From the NCBI GenBank assembly GCA_963792445.1, contig CAWBWO010000017.1, forward strand, positions 434,001 through 498,000: a DNA stretch of 64,000 bases, written 5' to 3'. Of this stretch, positions 37,229 to 47,333 are shown in pieces (position 1 is the stretch's first letter; each line of letters starts with the position of its first letter). The notes beneath the pieces were generated by a model, which searched no databases, was not told the origin of the DNA, and saw nothing but the letters and a program-made list of their open reading frames with translations. Source of the DNA: Rummeliibacillus sp963792445. Lineage in GTDB: Bacteria; Bacillota; Bacilli; Bacillales_A; Planococcaceae. A program made the translations under genes and the position numbers.

Positions 37229-39541
37229 TCATTTCATCAGTATTACTTTTTCTGGATGACTATACACTGAGTACACAGTTGAAATTCGTATATAACTTTC
37301 TTTTAGGTTGAAAATTTGATTTGTTTTTAGCATTTCTTTTTCTTCATCTGTTAGGACATCTTTTATCTCAGTATATTGCTCACCGGGACCTTTATTTTTC
37401 CACGCAATAAATTGAATAGCTCGTCCCATATTGGTAAAAGTGTTGTTACGAATTTTAGGATTTATGGCGCCACTTGAAAGGATCCCTCTTTTACTTGAAT
37501 TGTTCACTGCTACATTTCGTATGTCATTGTCTTCAATAATCGGCGTTTTCCAGTTCATCATTCGAATAGCGTCATTTCTCATTGTATCAATCGTGTTACC
37601 TCGAATTACCACATTTGTATGGAGATGTCCTCCTGAATACTTATGGGTACCAATGGCACGATCTAAATTTCTAAATGTATTATTCGTTATGTTCACTCCA
37701 AAATTTGCAGTACAGTCAAAATTACTCCATTTCGAACTCCAACCGAGTGTTGTTTTATCTGGTGTATCGATATTAATAGCTTCCTTAATGTATCGATTGG
37801 AAGGCTTAGAGTCAACGAATTGGCTGTTCGTAATAGTCACATCTTTGGATGCATCCATTTCGATAAAATGCCCTGCATTCATATTACGGAACTTAATGTT
37901 TGAAACATAGACGTTTTTGTTATGTCCCATAATGATGGCAAAGCTACTTAATTTGTAATTTAAATTAAATATGACGTTTCCTTTTCCAATAAAGCTAATA
38001 TTTTTTTCACCATTATAACCACTTACAACTCTTTCTTTTTTAGCTAGTGATGGGCGAATTAGTTGGAAAATGGAATTGGATGGACTTAAATTCGGGGAAC
38101 TCGTTTCATCACCTTTTATGATTTCAGTTCCATCTTCAAATTCTAGTGTGACATTTGAGGGAACATACAATACATTTGAGATTGTATAAACACCTTTAGT
38201 AAAGACGATTTTACCTCCGCCTTGTTTTTCAAGTTGCTCCATATATGATCTCAATGCATAATATTGCTTTGTTTGTTCTGTATAAGATGGAAAAAGCAGA
38301 TACTCTTTATTGAGGGTCACTGATTCAGGCGTTACTTTGTATTCATCTTTCCCTATATCCGACAAATTCGTAAACTCAATTTTTTCAACAGGCTTCAGCA
38401 CATTGTTTTCAATATGTGTAGAGTATTCCTCTAAGTCTTTTCCTTCATTTAATGCCAATGCCCTTTTTACACCTAATGTAATGGTATTCTCATTGTAAGG
38501 CTCGTTTGTACCTGTTTGTGCAGCCAAAAATACAGCAATATTAAGCTTGATAAATTGATTATGTTGAATAATTGGCTTATAGGTACCTTTAACGAGTATT
38601 CCATAAGTGCCATTTACTGATTGAATTTTGTTCTTTTCTACAGTTGGTTGCTTCCAATTTTTCATCACAATTGCATCGGATTCTGTACTTTTTATAAAAT
38701 TATTCAAAATAAATACTTTTGAATGGTATTTGTCTACAGTAAAGTTATTCGAACCAATGGCCTCATACACTTGATTGAACTTGTTTTTTTCGATTAATAT
38801 GTTTGTATTTGGGGTGTCATCATACTTACTCCAGGAAACTTTGTACGTGCCATAAGAGAAATCAGCTGTTTCAATGCTAATAGCTGGTTTGGAGGAGGAT
38901 TTTTCATTTGTAAAACGATTGTTTTGAATCTTCGTATTTTGTGTTGCCACTAGTTGGATAAAGTATCCTTCATTGGCGTTCTTAAATTGGAGATTATGAA
39001 TAGTAAGATTCTTATTATGTCCTGTGATAATACCATCTACATTTTGGTAATCATGCAAGTCAATTGTAGCTTTCCCATTGCTTGTAATGGTCACATTCTC
39101 TGAACCATTATACGCTTCATTCGTATCACCTAATTTTTTTTGACTTGGGGCAACTAATTGAAACATGGATTTGGATGCTTTTAAAGAATTCCCAGTATCC
39201 ATACTTTTTTCTAATGTAACACCATTATTTAATTGGATGGTTACATTTGAAGGTACATATAATGTGTTTGTAATTTTATATGTACCTTTTTTTAAGATTA
39301 ACGTACCCCCACCATTGGATTCTAACTTTTCTAAATAAGATCTTAGCGTGTAATAGTTTTTAGTTTTGTATGAATAGGTTTTATATTTTTTCATCTTGTT
39401 ATTAATAGGAGTCGTATTTGGTGAAATGGTGTAGATAGATCCTTTTCCAGTAGCAGTATGAATAGATTCCATATACCAACCAAAAATAAATAGAACTGCC
39501 ATCACTACTATGTAGGTGCCTATTTTCCAACTATTTTTCAC
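37229..39541 (-). CDS. Tandem right-handed parallel beta-helix protein, membrane-anchored or secreted
   Basis: A 770-aa protein with an N-terminal hydrophobic segment (YIVVMAVLFIFGWYM) and two homologous halves of about 370 residues. Each half begins with a YALRSYxEQLE-type stretch and GGGxxxxxKGxYxISNxLYVPSNVT, followed by many Asn-rich turns (ITNSQF, NTFRNL, NTIDTM), the pattern of pectate-lyase-like helices. No catalytic residue set is obvious, so a polysaccharide-binding or degrading role is open. GTG 39541 has GGAG 8 nt upstream. It is 39 bp after a third, single-unit relative; together they look like a duplication series on the cell surface. Confidence 0.85.
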   Translation of the reverse strand: MKNSWKIGTYIVVMAVLFIFGWYMESIHTATGKGSIYTISPNTTPINNKMKKYKTYSYKTKNYYTLRSYLEKLESNGGGTLILKKGTYKITNTLYVPSNVTIQLNNGVTLEKSMDTGNSLKASKSMFQLVAPSQKKLGDTNEAYNGSENVTITSNGKATIDLHDYQNVDGIITGHNKNLTIHNLQFKNANEGYFIQLVATQNTKIQNNRFTNEKSSSKPAISIETADFSYGTYKVSWSKYDDTPNTNILIEKNKFNQVYEAIGSNNFTVDKYHSKVFILNNFIKSTESDAIVMKNWKQPTVEKNKIQSVNGTYGILVKGTYKPIIQHNQFIKLNIAVFLAAQTGTNEPYNENTITLGVKRALALNEGKDLEEYSTHIENNVLKPVEKIEFTNLSDIGKDEYKVTPESVTLNKEYLLFPSYTEQTKQYYALRSYMEQLEKQGGGKIVFTKGVYTISNVLYVPSNVTLEFEDGTEIIKGDETSSPNLSPSNSIFQLIRPSLAKKERVVSGYNGEKNISFIGKGNVIFNLNYKLSSFAIIMGHNKNVYVSNIKFRNMNAGHFIEMDASKDVTITNSQFVDSKPSNRYIKEAINIDTPDKTTLGWSSKWSNFDCTANFGVNITNNTFRNLDRAIGTHKYSGGHLHTNVVIRGNTIDTMRNDAIRMMNWKTPIIEDNDIRNVAVNNSSKRGILSSGAINPKIRNNTFTNMGRAIQFIAWKNKGPGEQYTEIKDVLTDEEKEMLKTNQIFNLKESYIRISTVYSVYSHPEKVILMK

Positions 39542-39580
39542 CTTTATCACTCCAATCTTGATGATTTTAAATTATTTCAT

Positions 39581-40820
39581 TTACAAAGATGGCGTTGGAT
39601 TAGGCAAGGATATTTTTTCAGCATTACTGTAATCACCAAAAGTTTTATTCGTAATGCGAATAAAGTACTCCGTTGCATTCGTAATGGTATTCGTTTGTAG
39701 AGCTTTTTTATTTTCATCATTAAGGGTGTTATAGATTGGCGAATAAACACTACCCGGGCCGCTATTTTCCCAAACAATAAATTGCATTGCGCGTGAGACT
39801 TTATCGAATGTATTATTTTGGATTGTTGGGTTAGTTGCTCCACTAATTAAAATGCCTCGCAAACTATTTTGGCCAATCCCTACTTCAGAAATTGTATTGT
39901 CTTCAATAATTGTATTGGACCAATTCATCACTCGAATGGCATCAGAACGCATTGTTTGAATCATATTATTTCGAATGATTACGTTGTTGTGCAACTTGCC
40001 TTCAGAATACTTATGTGTCCCAACAGCTCGATCTAATTGTTTAAATGTATTATTTGCGATTAGCACATTGTTATTCGGTTGTTTATCAAATTTGCTCCAT
40101 ACTTGACTCCAACCTTGTGTCTCGTGATCCGGTGTATCGATATTGATGGCTTCTTTATCATGACCCGTCATATGTTTTGAATTTTGGAAAGATGAATTTT
40201 GGATTGTGACATGATTGGAAGCATCTAGTTCTATAAAATGGCCGCCGTACATGTTTTTAAACTGAATATGATTAATTTCAATATTTTGGTTATGTCCGAT
40301 GATAATCGCTATGCTTTTCAAATCGAATTGTAAATCAATTGTCGCAGTTCCTTTACCTATCAATTTAATATTTTTTTCACCTTCAAATTTTCCGTAAACA
40401 TTTGCTTTAGTATGCTTTTGAAGGTCTGATGAATTGGAAAATGGATTTGGAAGGCACTATTTTACTTCCTGTACTTTTTCCTTTTATAATTTTGGCACCA
40501 TCTGAAAGTTCAATCGTTACATTAGACGGTACATATAATGCGTTACTTACTAGGTAAGTTCCTTTTTTTAATATCAATTTGCCTCCTTTTGTACTTTCTA
40601 GTTTTTCTAGATATGAACGGAGCATGTAATAATTTTTAGTTTGATCATTGTAAGTTGAGTATTTTAGATAGGATTTATTGATTGGTTTTGTAGTTGGTGT
40701 TACTTGATATGTAGGTTTTGTTGTTGCTGCATGTGCTTTTGTACCTTTGATGTTTAAGGTAAATAGACAAAATAATGCAATTGTGAATGATAGAATCCAG
40801 ATGTTTTTCTTGGTGTTCAT
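39581..40820 (-). pseudogene. Secreted parallel beta-helix protein, split by one indel
   Basis: A single beta-helix unit, homologous to both halves of the next gene. The 5' part (from ATG 40820) has a clear signal peptide MNTKKNIWILSFTIALFCLF with AHA-A cleavage and reads to TAA at 40407 after IFQFIRPSKAY. Skipping one T in TAC-T-AAA restores KANVYGKFEGEKNIKLIGKG and the frame continues to 39581, ending SLPNPTPSL. The intact product would be about 412 aa. The lesion is a single base, so an assembly error is as likely as a null allele. Confidence 0.8.
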
Positions 40821-40987
40821 GTTTGTAAATATACTCCTTTCGAATGTTAACAAGTTATGAGTCAATTTCATAAATACTTTTCTAGTAAAATATGAATATT
40901 TTTTAAATACATAATAGCGATCTGTTGTGGCCTCCTTGGCAACTTAGAGCACTGTAAAACTATTTTAATTCTAATTAGGTTTAATAT

Positions 40988-41047
40988 GAAGTGGAATCGG
41001 CTACGTTTTCCTGCGGACGAGCGGTAAGTCTTCGCCGATTCCACTTC
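40988..41047. repeat. Intergenic inverted repeat with 14-bp arms
   Basis: GAAGTGGAATCGGC (40988-41001) and GCCGATTCCACTTC (41034-41047) enclose a GC-rich core CCTGCGGACGAGCGGTAAG. Its base composition is unlike the flanks. It lies in the 480-bp gap between the beta-helix pair and pepV; it resembles the palindromic intergenic elements common in bacilli. No T-tract follows either arm. Confidence 0.7.
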
Positions 41048-41221
41048 AACATTTTTCGGGTACTAATCTATATCTAGGGTTGAACCAGTTGCAAAATTAT
41101 TCATTATTAAATAATTTCGTTCCTTAAGTAGATTCACTTTCTATCAACCAATGCTAGTCTATCACTACACAATTTCACAATTGCTAAATTACTTAAATAT
41201 AATGTTGCTATAAAACCAAAT

Positions 41222-41255
41222 ATAAAAAGCCTCCATCTTTTTATTTCATGGAGGC
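41222..41255 (-). terminator. Terminator of pepV
   Basis: GCCTCCAT/ATGGAGGC, followed on the minus strand by TTTTTATA. Confidence 0.85.
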
Positions 41256-41303
41256 TGTTAACATTATTTTAACAATATTTACAATTAACTTAAAGAGTAT
41301 TTC

Positions 41304-42698
41304 CTAATTTATTGTGCCTAGTTCGACAATTGCATCTGCATAGATGGCAGCTGCTTTTACTAGATTTTCGATTACTACGTATTCATCTGCTTGGTGTGCT
41401 AAGTCTGGTTCTCCAGGGAATAACATACCGAATGCTACACCTGTTGGTAATTCACGTGCATACGTACCACCGCCGATAGCTAGTAACTCTGCTTTTTCTC
41501 CTGTATTCCGTTCATAAACTTTAGATAGTTTTTGGATTAGTTCTTCTTTTGGATCTACATAATGTGGTTTAGAATCATCTACTACATCAAGTGCAAAGCC
41601 AAGTTTTGCTACAGCTAATCCACCAGCTGTAATCTTTTCTTCGTACGGGTAGGATACAGAATAACGCATACTTACGTCGATTTGGCCACCTTTACCTTCT
41701 TCAAATGAAACGACACCAGCGTTCAATGTTGTATCACCTGAAATTTCATCTGTAAATGCAAGATCAAGTGCGCGTCCACGAGATTCGTTTGCAAAACCTG
41801 TTACTAAGAACTGAGTAAATTCTTTTGATTGTGGAGTTGTGAATGCTGTGTTTAAGTATTGAGCAAGTTTTACGGCTGCATTAATCCCTGCATTTGGTTC
41901 CATTGCATGCGCAGACTTACCCTTAACAGATAATTTAAATCCATCTGTAGTTTCTTCAATTGTGCCTTCTAATTCAGCTGCTTTTAAATATGCATTAAAC
42001 GTCACTTCAAATTCTTCTGGGACATTGCGTACAATGGCTTCTGCAAAATCCGGTACCATGTTTATGCGATGTCCAGCATGGAATGATACTAATTGTTCGT
42101 TTTCTTGTGATTTTCCTTGTTGACGGAATGAAAGTTCAGCAATTCCTTTTTCTGCATTGATAATTGGGAAATCTGCGTCTGGTGCAAAGCCCAATGTTGG
42201 AATTTCTTCTTTTTCCATGTAGCGTTTTACACAGCGGAAGCCACTTTCTTCATCAGAACCTACAATCATACGGACTCTACGATTAAGTGTGATGCCAGCA
42301 TCTTTCACCATTTTCATCGCTAACCATGCAGCCATTGTTGGACCTTTATCGTCGATTGAGCCACGGCCAAATAATTTGCCATCTTCAATAACAGCGCCAA
42401 ATGGTGGATGTACCCAATCACTACCTGCTGGTACAACATCCACGTGACATAGCATGCCGACCATTTCTTCGCCTTCACCCATTTCGATATATCCGACCAT
42501 ATTGTCAATATTTTTTGTTTTTAGGCCTTGATCTTCACCTTGTTTTAGCATCCAATCTAAAGCTTTTTTAGGGCCCGCGCCAAATGGTGCATCAGCTGTT
42601 ACTGTGCTTTCATCTTTCACACTATTAATTTGTACTAACTCTTGTAAATTGCCGATTAATTCTTCTTGGCGTGCTTTCGCTTGTTTCAACCAATCCAT
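41304..42698 (-). CDS. pepV: Dipeptidase PepV (M20 family)
   Basis: Zinc-dependent cytoplasmic dipeptidase of 464 aa. Motifs: MLCHVDVVPAG, GRGSIDDKGPTMA (metal-binding Asp), GSDEESGFRC (catalytic Glu-Glu) and GGGTYARELPTGVAFGM near the end. A lid domain lies in the middle (GKSAHAMEPNAGINA). The position next to ytzE and dat is the same as in B. subtilis. A short AAGGAGG precedes the ATG. Confidence 0.95.
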   Translation of the reverse strand: MDWLKQAKARQEELIGNLQELVQINSVKDESTVTADAPFGAGPKKALDWMLKQGEDQGLKTKNIDNMVGYIEMGEGEEMVGMLCHVDVVPAGSDWVHPPFGAVIEDGKLFGRGSIDDKGPTMAAWLAMKMVKDAGITLNRRVRMIVGSDEESGFRCVKRYMEKEEIPTLGFAPDADFPIINAEKGIAELSFRQQGKSQENEQLVSFHAGHRINMVPDFAEAIVRNVPEEFEVTFNAYLKAAELEGTIEETTDGFKLSVKGKSAHAMEPNAGINAAVKLAQYLNTAFTTPQSKEFTQFLVTGFANESRGRALDLAFTDEISGDTTLNAGVVSFEEGKGGQIDVSMRYSVSYPYEEKITAGGLAVAKLGFALDVVDDSKPHYVDPKEELIQKLSKVYERNTGEKAELLAIGGGTYARELPTGVAFGMLFPGEPDLAHQADEYVVIENLVKAAAIYADAIVELGTIN

Positions 42699-43026
42699 TA
42701 TATAAATTCCTCCTTAACAAATCTCAATATAATTTTACACCCTTTACTTCATTTCACATAGAATTAACAAAAACACGTACGTTTTTACATAAATTTAACC
42801 TTTTCATTCGCTTTTAATTGTAAACATATTGTTACAATCGTTAAAATCTAATCAAAAGTATGGAATTATACAAGCTAATTGGTTATAATGAAATTGTCAG
42901 ATAATAAGTATTTGGCTAACAAACTTAGAAAAGGGGATGTCTAAGGCAAACTAAATTAGGAGCCTGAATACCTCGCAATTTTTCCGTCCGCTAGTCTTGA
43001 GAATTGAGATAAGGAGTGGTTCATTA

Positions 43027-43248
43027 ATGAAACCAACTACTGATCGGATGCTTAATCGAATTAAGGATGTGTATAAGTACATTCATAGTAAAGGTACTGT
43101 TACTACACAAGACTTAGTCGATGAATTTGGCATCACTCCTCGCACTATTCAAAGAGATTTGAATGTGTTAGCCTTTAATGATTTGGTCGAAAGCCCAAGT
43201 CGAGGCAAATGGACAACGACGCGTAAGAAAGTGAAAATGACATCTTAG
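43027..43248 (+). CDS. ytzE: DeoR-type small helix-turn-helix protein YtzE
   Basis: A 73-aa DNA-binding domain with only the DeoR winged helix (GTVTTQDLVDEFGITPRTIQRDLNVLAFNDLVE); no ligand domain. It is the length of B. subtilis YtzE and lies beside pepV as there. ATG 43027 has AAGGAG 10 nt upstream; the TTG in the same frame at 42997 lacks one. Targets are unknown. Confidence 0.9.
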   Translation: MKPTTDRMLNRIKDVYKYIHSKGTVTTQDLVDEFGITPRTIQRDLNVLAFNDLVESPSRGKWTTTRKKVKMTS

Positions 43249-43355
43249 AAAGATTCAACGAGTTGGATCTCACGCTTTTCGTTGAATGGACGGTCAACTC
43301 GCCATATGCTGGTGGCAAATTCGTCTAAAATGTTAATATCGCAAATTACGAAAGT

Positions 43356-43402
43356 TAAAAAAAGGATGACCATGCTGCGTCGCTTGGTCATTCTTTTTGT
43401 TT
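43356..43402. terminator. Bidirectional terminator between ytzE and the pseudouridine synthase
   Basis: AAAGGATGACCA pairs with TGGTCATTCTTT around a 12-nt loop, flanked by A-run and T-run. Confidence 0.85.
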
Positions 43403-43413
43403 ATGTTTAGAGA

Positions 43414-44118
43414 TTACTTAATCTTTTCAATTTCCTCATTCGTTAACTCTCTATACTCACCTAATGCTAAACTTTCATCAAGCTGTAAATTCCCCATCGA
43501 CAGACGTTTTAAATACGTTACCTTTTTGCCAACAGCTTCGAACATTCTCTTCACTTGATGAAATTTTCCTTCTGAAATCATTAATTCAATTTCTGATGTG
43601 TCACCGGATTTTAGTATTGTAAGTTCTCCTGGCTTTGTATGATAACCATCTTCCAGCATTACACCTTGTCGAAATGCTTCAATGTCCTCTTCGGTTACTC
43701 TTCCATCAATCTTGGCGTAGTAAACTTTTGGCACATGCTTTTTCGGCGATAATAGATTATGCGCTAGTACACCATCATTCGTTATCAGTAGGAATCCTTC
43801 TGTATCCTTATCTAAACGGCCAACTGGAAATGGTTCGAAGTGTGCGTGTAATGGATTAAGTAAATCAATAACTGTCTGATCATACAAATCCTCCGTAGCA
43901 GAAATAACTCCTGCTGGCTTATTCATCATTAAATAGATGAATTCTTGATATTGAACTCGTTCGCCTAGAACTGTGACATTTTGCTTTTCTGGATCGACAT
44001 GAGTTGATACATCCTTTGCGATGACTCCATCTACAGATACAGCTTTCATCTTTAATAAATTCTTTACTTCTTTTCGCGATCCATACCCCATATTGGATAA
44101 TAATTTATCTAATCGCAT
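43414..44118 (-). CDS. ytzG: 16S rRNA pseudouridine synthase (RsuA family)
   Basis: A 234-aa enzyme with an N-terminal S4 RNA-binding domain (MRLDKLLSNMGYGSRKEVKNLLK) and the RsuA/RluB catalytic core. It contains FPVGRLDKDTEGFLLITNDG, whose Asp is the catalytic residue. It pseudouridylates 16S rRNA. It sits 2 bp after ytgP on the same strand, so the two are coupled. Confidence 0.9.
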   Translation of the reverse strand: MRLDKLLSNMGYGSRKEVKNLLKMKAVSVDGVIAKDVSTHVDPEKQNVTVLGERVQYQEFIYLMMNKPAGVISATEDLYDQTVIDLLNPLHAHFEPFPVGRLDKDTEGFLLITNDGVLAHNLLSPKKHVPKVYYAKIDGRVTEEDIEAFRQGVMLEDGYHTKPGELTILKSGDTSEIELMISEGKFHQVKRMFEAVGKKVTYLKRLSMGNLQLDESLALGEYRELTNEEIEKIK

Positions 44119-44120
44119 AG

Positions 44121-45737
44121 TTACCCCCTAAAACCTAGTTTACTTGCAAATTTAGCTATTTTTGCACCTAATAATTTTTGTGCTAGTCCGATGCGGAAAG
44201 AAAGGAAAGCATAGACAACAGCACCAATTGAAATACAAATGATTAAGTAAACAAGTGCTAGTAATTTAGAATGCGCAGCTCCAAAGATCATCACTAATAC
44301 ATGATGCACGACAATGACAAATGCTGCCATAATAAGTGTTAATACAACAATCAATATAGAGCGTCTAATAACCATTTTCGATCTATAATGCAATGCTTTT
44401 TTTAATACCATCATGTTGATTACAATGGAAGCGATATAGCCAATTGAAGTAGCTAAAATAGCCCCTTTTGTTTGAAATGCTTCAATTAATGGGATGTTAA
44501 TAGCTAATTTCACTAAAATCCCTGTAAGCAAACTAAATACAATCCATTTTTGGAAATCAATGCCTTGCAATAATGCTGCTGTTACTTGGAAGAAAGCAAA
44601 AAGAATTGCTACTGGAGCATAAGTTGCAAGTACACTAGCACCCATTGTACTTTCTGAATATAGTAAGTGATAAATATCTGTAGATAAAACGGAAATACCT
44701 ACTACTGCAGGTAATGTGATAAATAATAGAATTTGATACGTTTTATCCATCGTGGTAATTAACGCATCGTGTTGTTTTTTCGTATAGTAGTTTGTAATAG
44801 CAGGAACAAGTGCCATTGAGAAACCTGTTGCAAGCATGACTGGAATAATGACAATTTTATGTGTTGTAAAGTTCAACATACCTAAATAATCATCAGAAAC
44901 TTTTGCTAGCCCAATATTGGACATAGCCGTATTGAACGTTAACATATCTACTAATTGGAAAAGTGGATTCGCAATCCCTACAAATACGTAAGGAATGGAA
45001 TAGGTAATAACTTCTTTATAAATATTCTTATAGGATAGTTGTCCAGATGACACACTACCATGTAGTTTAAGATCAAATTCCGGTTTTAGCTTTCGCCAGT
45101 AATACCAAAGAGATATTAATCCTGCAATTGCTCCGATAAATGCAGAAAATACAGCAAATGAAATAGCTGATTCTGCTTTTCCACTAAAGACACGCATCAC
45201 AAGATAAGATCCTGTTAATAATGCAATAATACGAATGATTTGCTCTACTAATTGGGAAGTTGCAGTTGGCTCCATATAATCATAGCCTTGGAAAAACCCA
45301 CGCACTAAACTCATAAATGGTACAACAATTAAAGCAAAACTTACCCATCGTATGACACCAGCGATTTGCGATACATTAAAAACTTGTTCATCGTCTTTTA
45401 TCACGATATGGGCAATAGGATTAGCTAAAAGATACAAAGCTAAAAAAGATAAGAAACCTGTAATGGTCATGATCAATAAACCAGATTTCACTAGTTTACG
45501 GCCAGACTCATAATCACCAAGACTGTTATACTTTGCTACGAATTTCGATACAGCAATCGGTGCTCCTGATATCGCAATCGAAAGCATAATCGTATATGGA
45601 ACATAGGCATACGAATATAACGCCACGTTTTGTTGACCAATAATGGCATAAAACGGGAATATGTAAACGAGGCCAAGTATTTTCGATAAAAACATGCCAA
45701 TCGTTAAAATGGCAGTGCCTTTCATTAAAGATGACAT
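44121..45737 (-). CDS. ytgP: MOP-superfamily polysaccharide/lipid flippase YtgP
   Basis: A 538-aa membrane protein with about 14 hydrophobic segments, of the MurJ/Wzx-like MOP superfamily. It opens MKGTAILTIGMFLSKILGLVYIFPFYAIIG. YtgP of B. subtilis can substitute for the lipid II flippase MurJ; here it may flip lipid II or a related lipid-linked sugar. GGAAGGG precedes the ATG. The pseudouridine synthase follows by 2 bp. Confidence 0.92.
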   Translation of the reverse strand: MSSLMKGTAILTIGMFLSKILGLVYIFPFYAIIGQQNVALYSYAYVPYTIMLSIAISGAPIAVSKFVAKYNSLGDYESGRKLVKSGLLIMTITGFLSFLALYLLANPIAHIVIKDDEQVFNVSQIAGVIRWVSFALIVVPFMSLVRGFFQGYDYMEPTATSQLVEQIIRIIALLTGSYLVMRVFSGKAESAISFAVFSAFIGAIAGLISLWYYWRKLKPEFDLKLHGSVSSGQLSYKNIYKEVITYSIPYVFVGIANPLFQLVDMLTFNTAMSNIGLAKVSDDYLGMLNFTTHKIVIIPVMLATGFSMALVPAITNYYTKKQHDALITTMDKTYQILLFITLPAVVGISVLSTDIYHLLYSESTMGASVLATYAPVAILFAFFQVTAALLQGIDFQKWIVFSLLTGILVKLAINIPLIEAFQTKGAILATSIGYIASIVINMMVLKKALHYRSKMVIRRSILIVVLTLIMAAFVIVVHHVLVMIFGAAHSKLLALVYLIICISIGAVVYAFLSFRIGLAQKLLGAKIAKFASKLGFRG

Positions 45738-45864
45738 AATACCCTTCCAATCTCTCCAAATCTAATAAAACTAATTTTTAGTTTACAACTCGCAGTAAAA
45801 TTACTCAAATAGTTTTTGTACTTCGTGTATAATTAATTAAAAAACAGAAAGTGAGTTCCCCTAA

Positions 45865-47133
45865 ATGTATGATGTTATTGTAATCGGCGGTGGTCCTTCT
45901 GGTCTGATGGCTGCAATTGCTGCTGGTACTGCTCAAAAAAAAGTCCTGCTTCTTGAAAAAGGACATAAATTAGGTCGCAAACTAGCTATTTCCGGTGGTG
46001 GTCGATGTAATGTCACAAACCGTCTTCCCATCGATGAAATAGTTAAACATATTCCAGGAAATGGTCGTTTTTTATACAGCCCATTTACTGTTTATAACAA
46101 TGAAGATATTATTTCTTTTTTTGAAAATCTAGGTGTTAAATTAAAAGAAGAGGATCACGGTCGTATGTTCCCCGTCTCAAACCGTGCACAAGATGTTGTG
46201 GATGCAATGCTACATGAACTTGATCATTTAAAGGTAGAAATTCGTCAAAACACCCCTGTCGCAAAATTATTAATGGACGATGAAAAAATAATAGGCGTAC
46301 GCCTAAATGACGGAAATGAAATAAAAGCAGGAGCCGTTGTAGTTGCCGTTGGAGGAAAAGCTGTTCCACAAACAGGTTCAACCGGTGATGGCTACCCTTG
46401 GGCTGAGAAAGCTGGACATACCATTACAGAGCTATATCCAACAGAAGTTCCGTTGCTTTCAAATGAGACGTTCATTCGTAGAAAAGAGTTGCAAGGTTTA
46501 GCACTTCGAGATGCAGAAGTTTCTGTATTAAATAAAAAAGGAAAAACAATCATTACACATAAAATGGATATGCTCTTTACACACTTTGGTTTAAGTGGTC
46601 CAGCCATCTTGCGTTGCAGTCAATTTGTCGTGAAAGAAATGAAAAAGAATAAAAACATTCCTGTTACGATAAGAATTCAAGCATTAACTGATTACAATGC
46701 CGAATCAGCATTCCAATACATTTTTAAACTAGCGAAAGCTGAACCAAAAAAAGCCTTAAAAAATGTTTGGAAAGGAATTGTCCCTGAACGCTGGCTCTTA
46801 TTCCTGATGACACGTGCAGAAATCGATGAATCATTAACAGGTGCTGACTTATCAGCCGAAAAAGCACGCCATCTAGCTAACGATCTCGTTGGCTTTGAAA
46901 TGACTGTAAATGGTACACAACCACTCGAAAAAGCATTTGTTACAGGTGGCGGTGTCTCCGTGAAAGAAATAGAACCCAAAACAATGGCCTCAAAAAAGAA
47001 AGCAGGGCTATATTTCTGTGGTGAAATATTAGATATCCATGGCTATACAGGTGGCTATAATATTACCTCAGCACTTGTAACCGGACGAATTGCTGGAATG
47101 AGTGCTGCTGAACATGTAAAAAATAGTAATTGA
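45865..47133 (+). CDS. ytfP: HI0933-family FAD-dependent oxidoreductase YtfP
   Basis: A 422-aa FAD-dependent oxidoreductase. It has the N-terminal dinucleotide motif VIVIGGGPSGLMAAIAAGTA, the family's GRKLAISGGGRCNVTN, and a C-terminal GEILDIHGYTGGYNITSALVTGRIAG. HI0933-type proteins are of unknown substrate; some act in tRNA or spore metabolism. TATAAT at 45828-45833 may be its -10. It is divergent from ytgP, as in B. subtilis, and has its own terminator. Confidence 0.92.
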   Translation: MYDVIVIGGGPSGLMAAIAAGTAQKKVLLLEKGHKLGRKLAISGGGRCNVTNRLPIDEIVKHIPGNGRFLYSPFTVYNNEDIISFFENLGVKLKEEDHGRMFPVSNRAQDVVDAMLHELDHLKVEIRQNTPVAKLLMDDEKIIGVRLNDGNEIKAGAVVVAVGGKAVPQTGSTGDGYPWAEKAGHTITELYPTEVPLLSNETFIRRKELQGLALRDAEVSVLNKKGKTIITHKMDMLFTHFGLSGPAILRCSQFVVKEMKKNKNIPVTIRIQALTDYNAESAFQYIFKLAKAEPKKALKNVWKGIVPERWLLFLMTRAEIDESLTGADLSAEKARHLANDLVGFEMTVNGTQPLEKAFVTGGGVSVKEIEPKTMASKKKAGLYFCGEILDIHGYTGGYNITSALVTGRIAGMSAAEHVKNSN

Positions 47134-47242
47134 ACTAGATCACTCAAAAGCAAATTTTTTTGAAGCAGTAGATTCTTAAATAGTGTGTTCTATCACTCCA
47201 ACTAGTATATAGTAAAAAACACCAATTTCAGCCATAAACAAA

Positions 47243-47284
47243 GCCTTAGCATTATAGAAAATTTGCTAAGGCGTTTTCTTTTAT
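47243..47284 (+). terminator. Terminator of ytfP
   Basis: GCCTTAGCA (47243-47251) pairs with TGCTAAGGC (47264-47272), followed by GTTTTCTTTTATT. Confidence 0.8.
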
Positions 47285-47333
47285 TGAGTAGACATAAAAG
47301 GATCAAACTTATTGAAAACTTTATTAATCTATT

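Noticed and set aside
40988..41047. Terminator of the beta-helix genes or pepV
   Set aside because: The stem is strong but no T-tract follows on either strand, and a separate terminator of pepV lies at 41222-41255.
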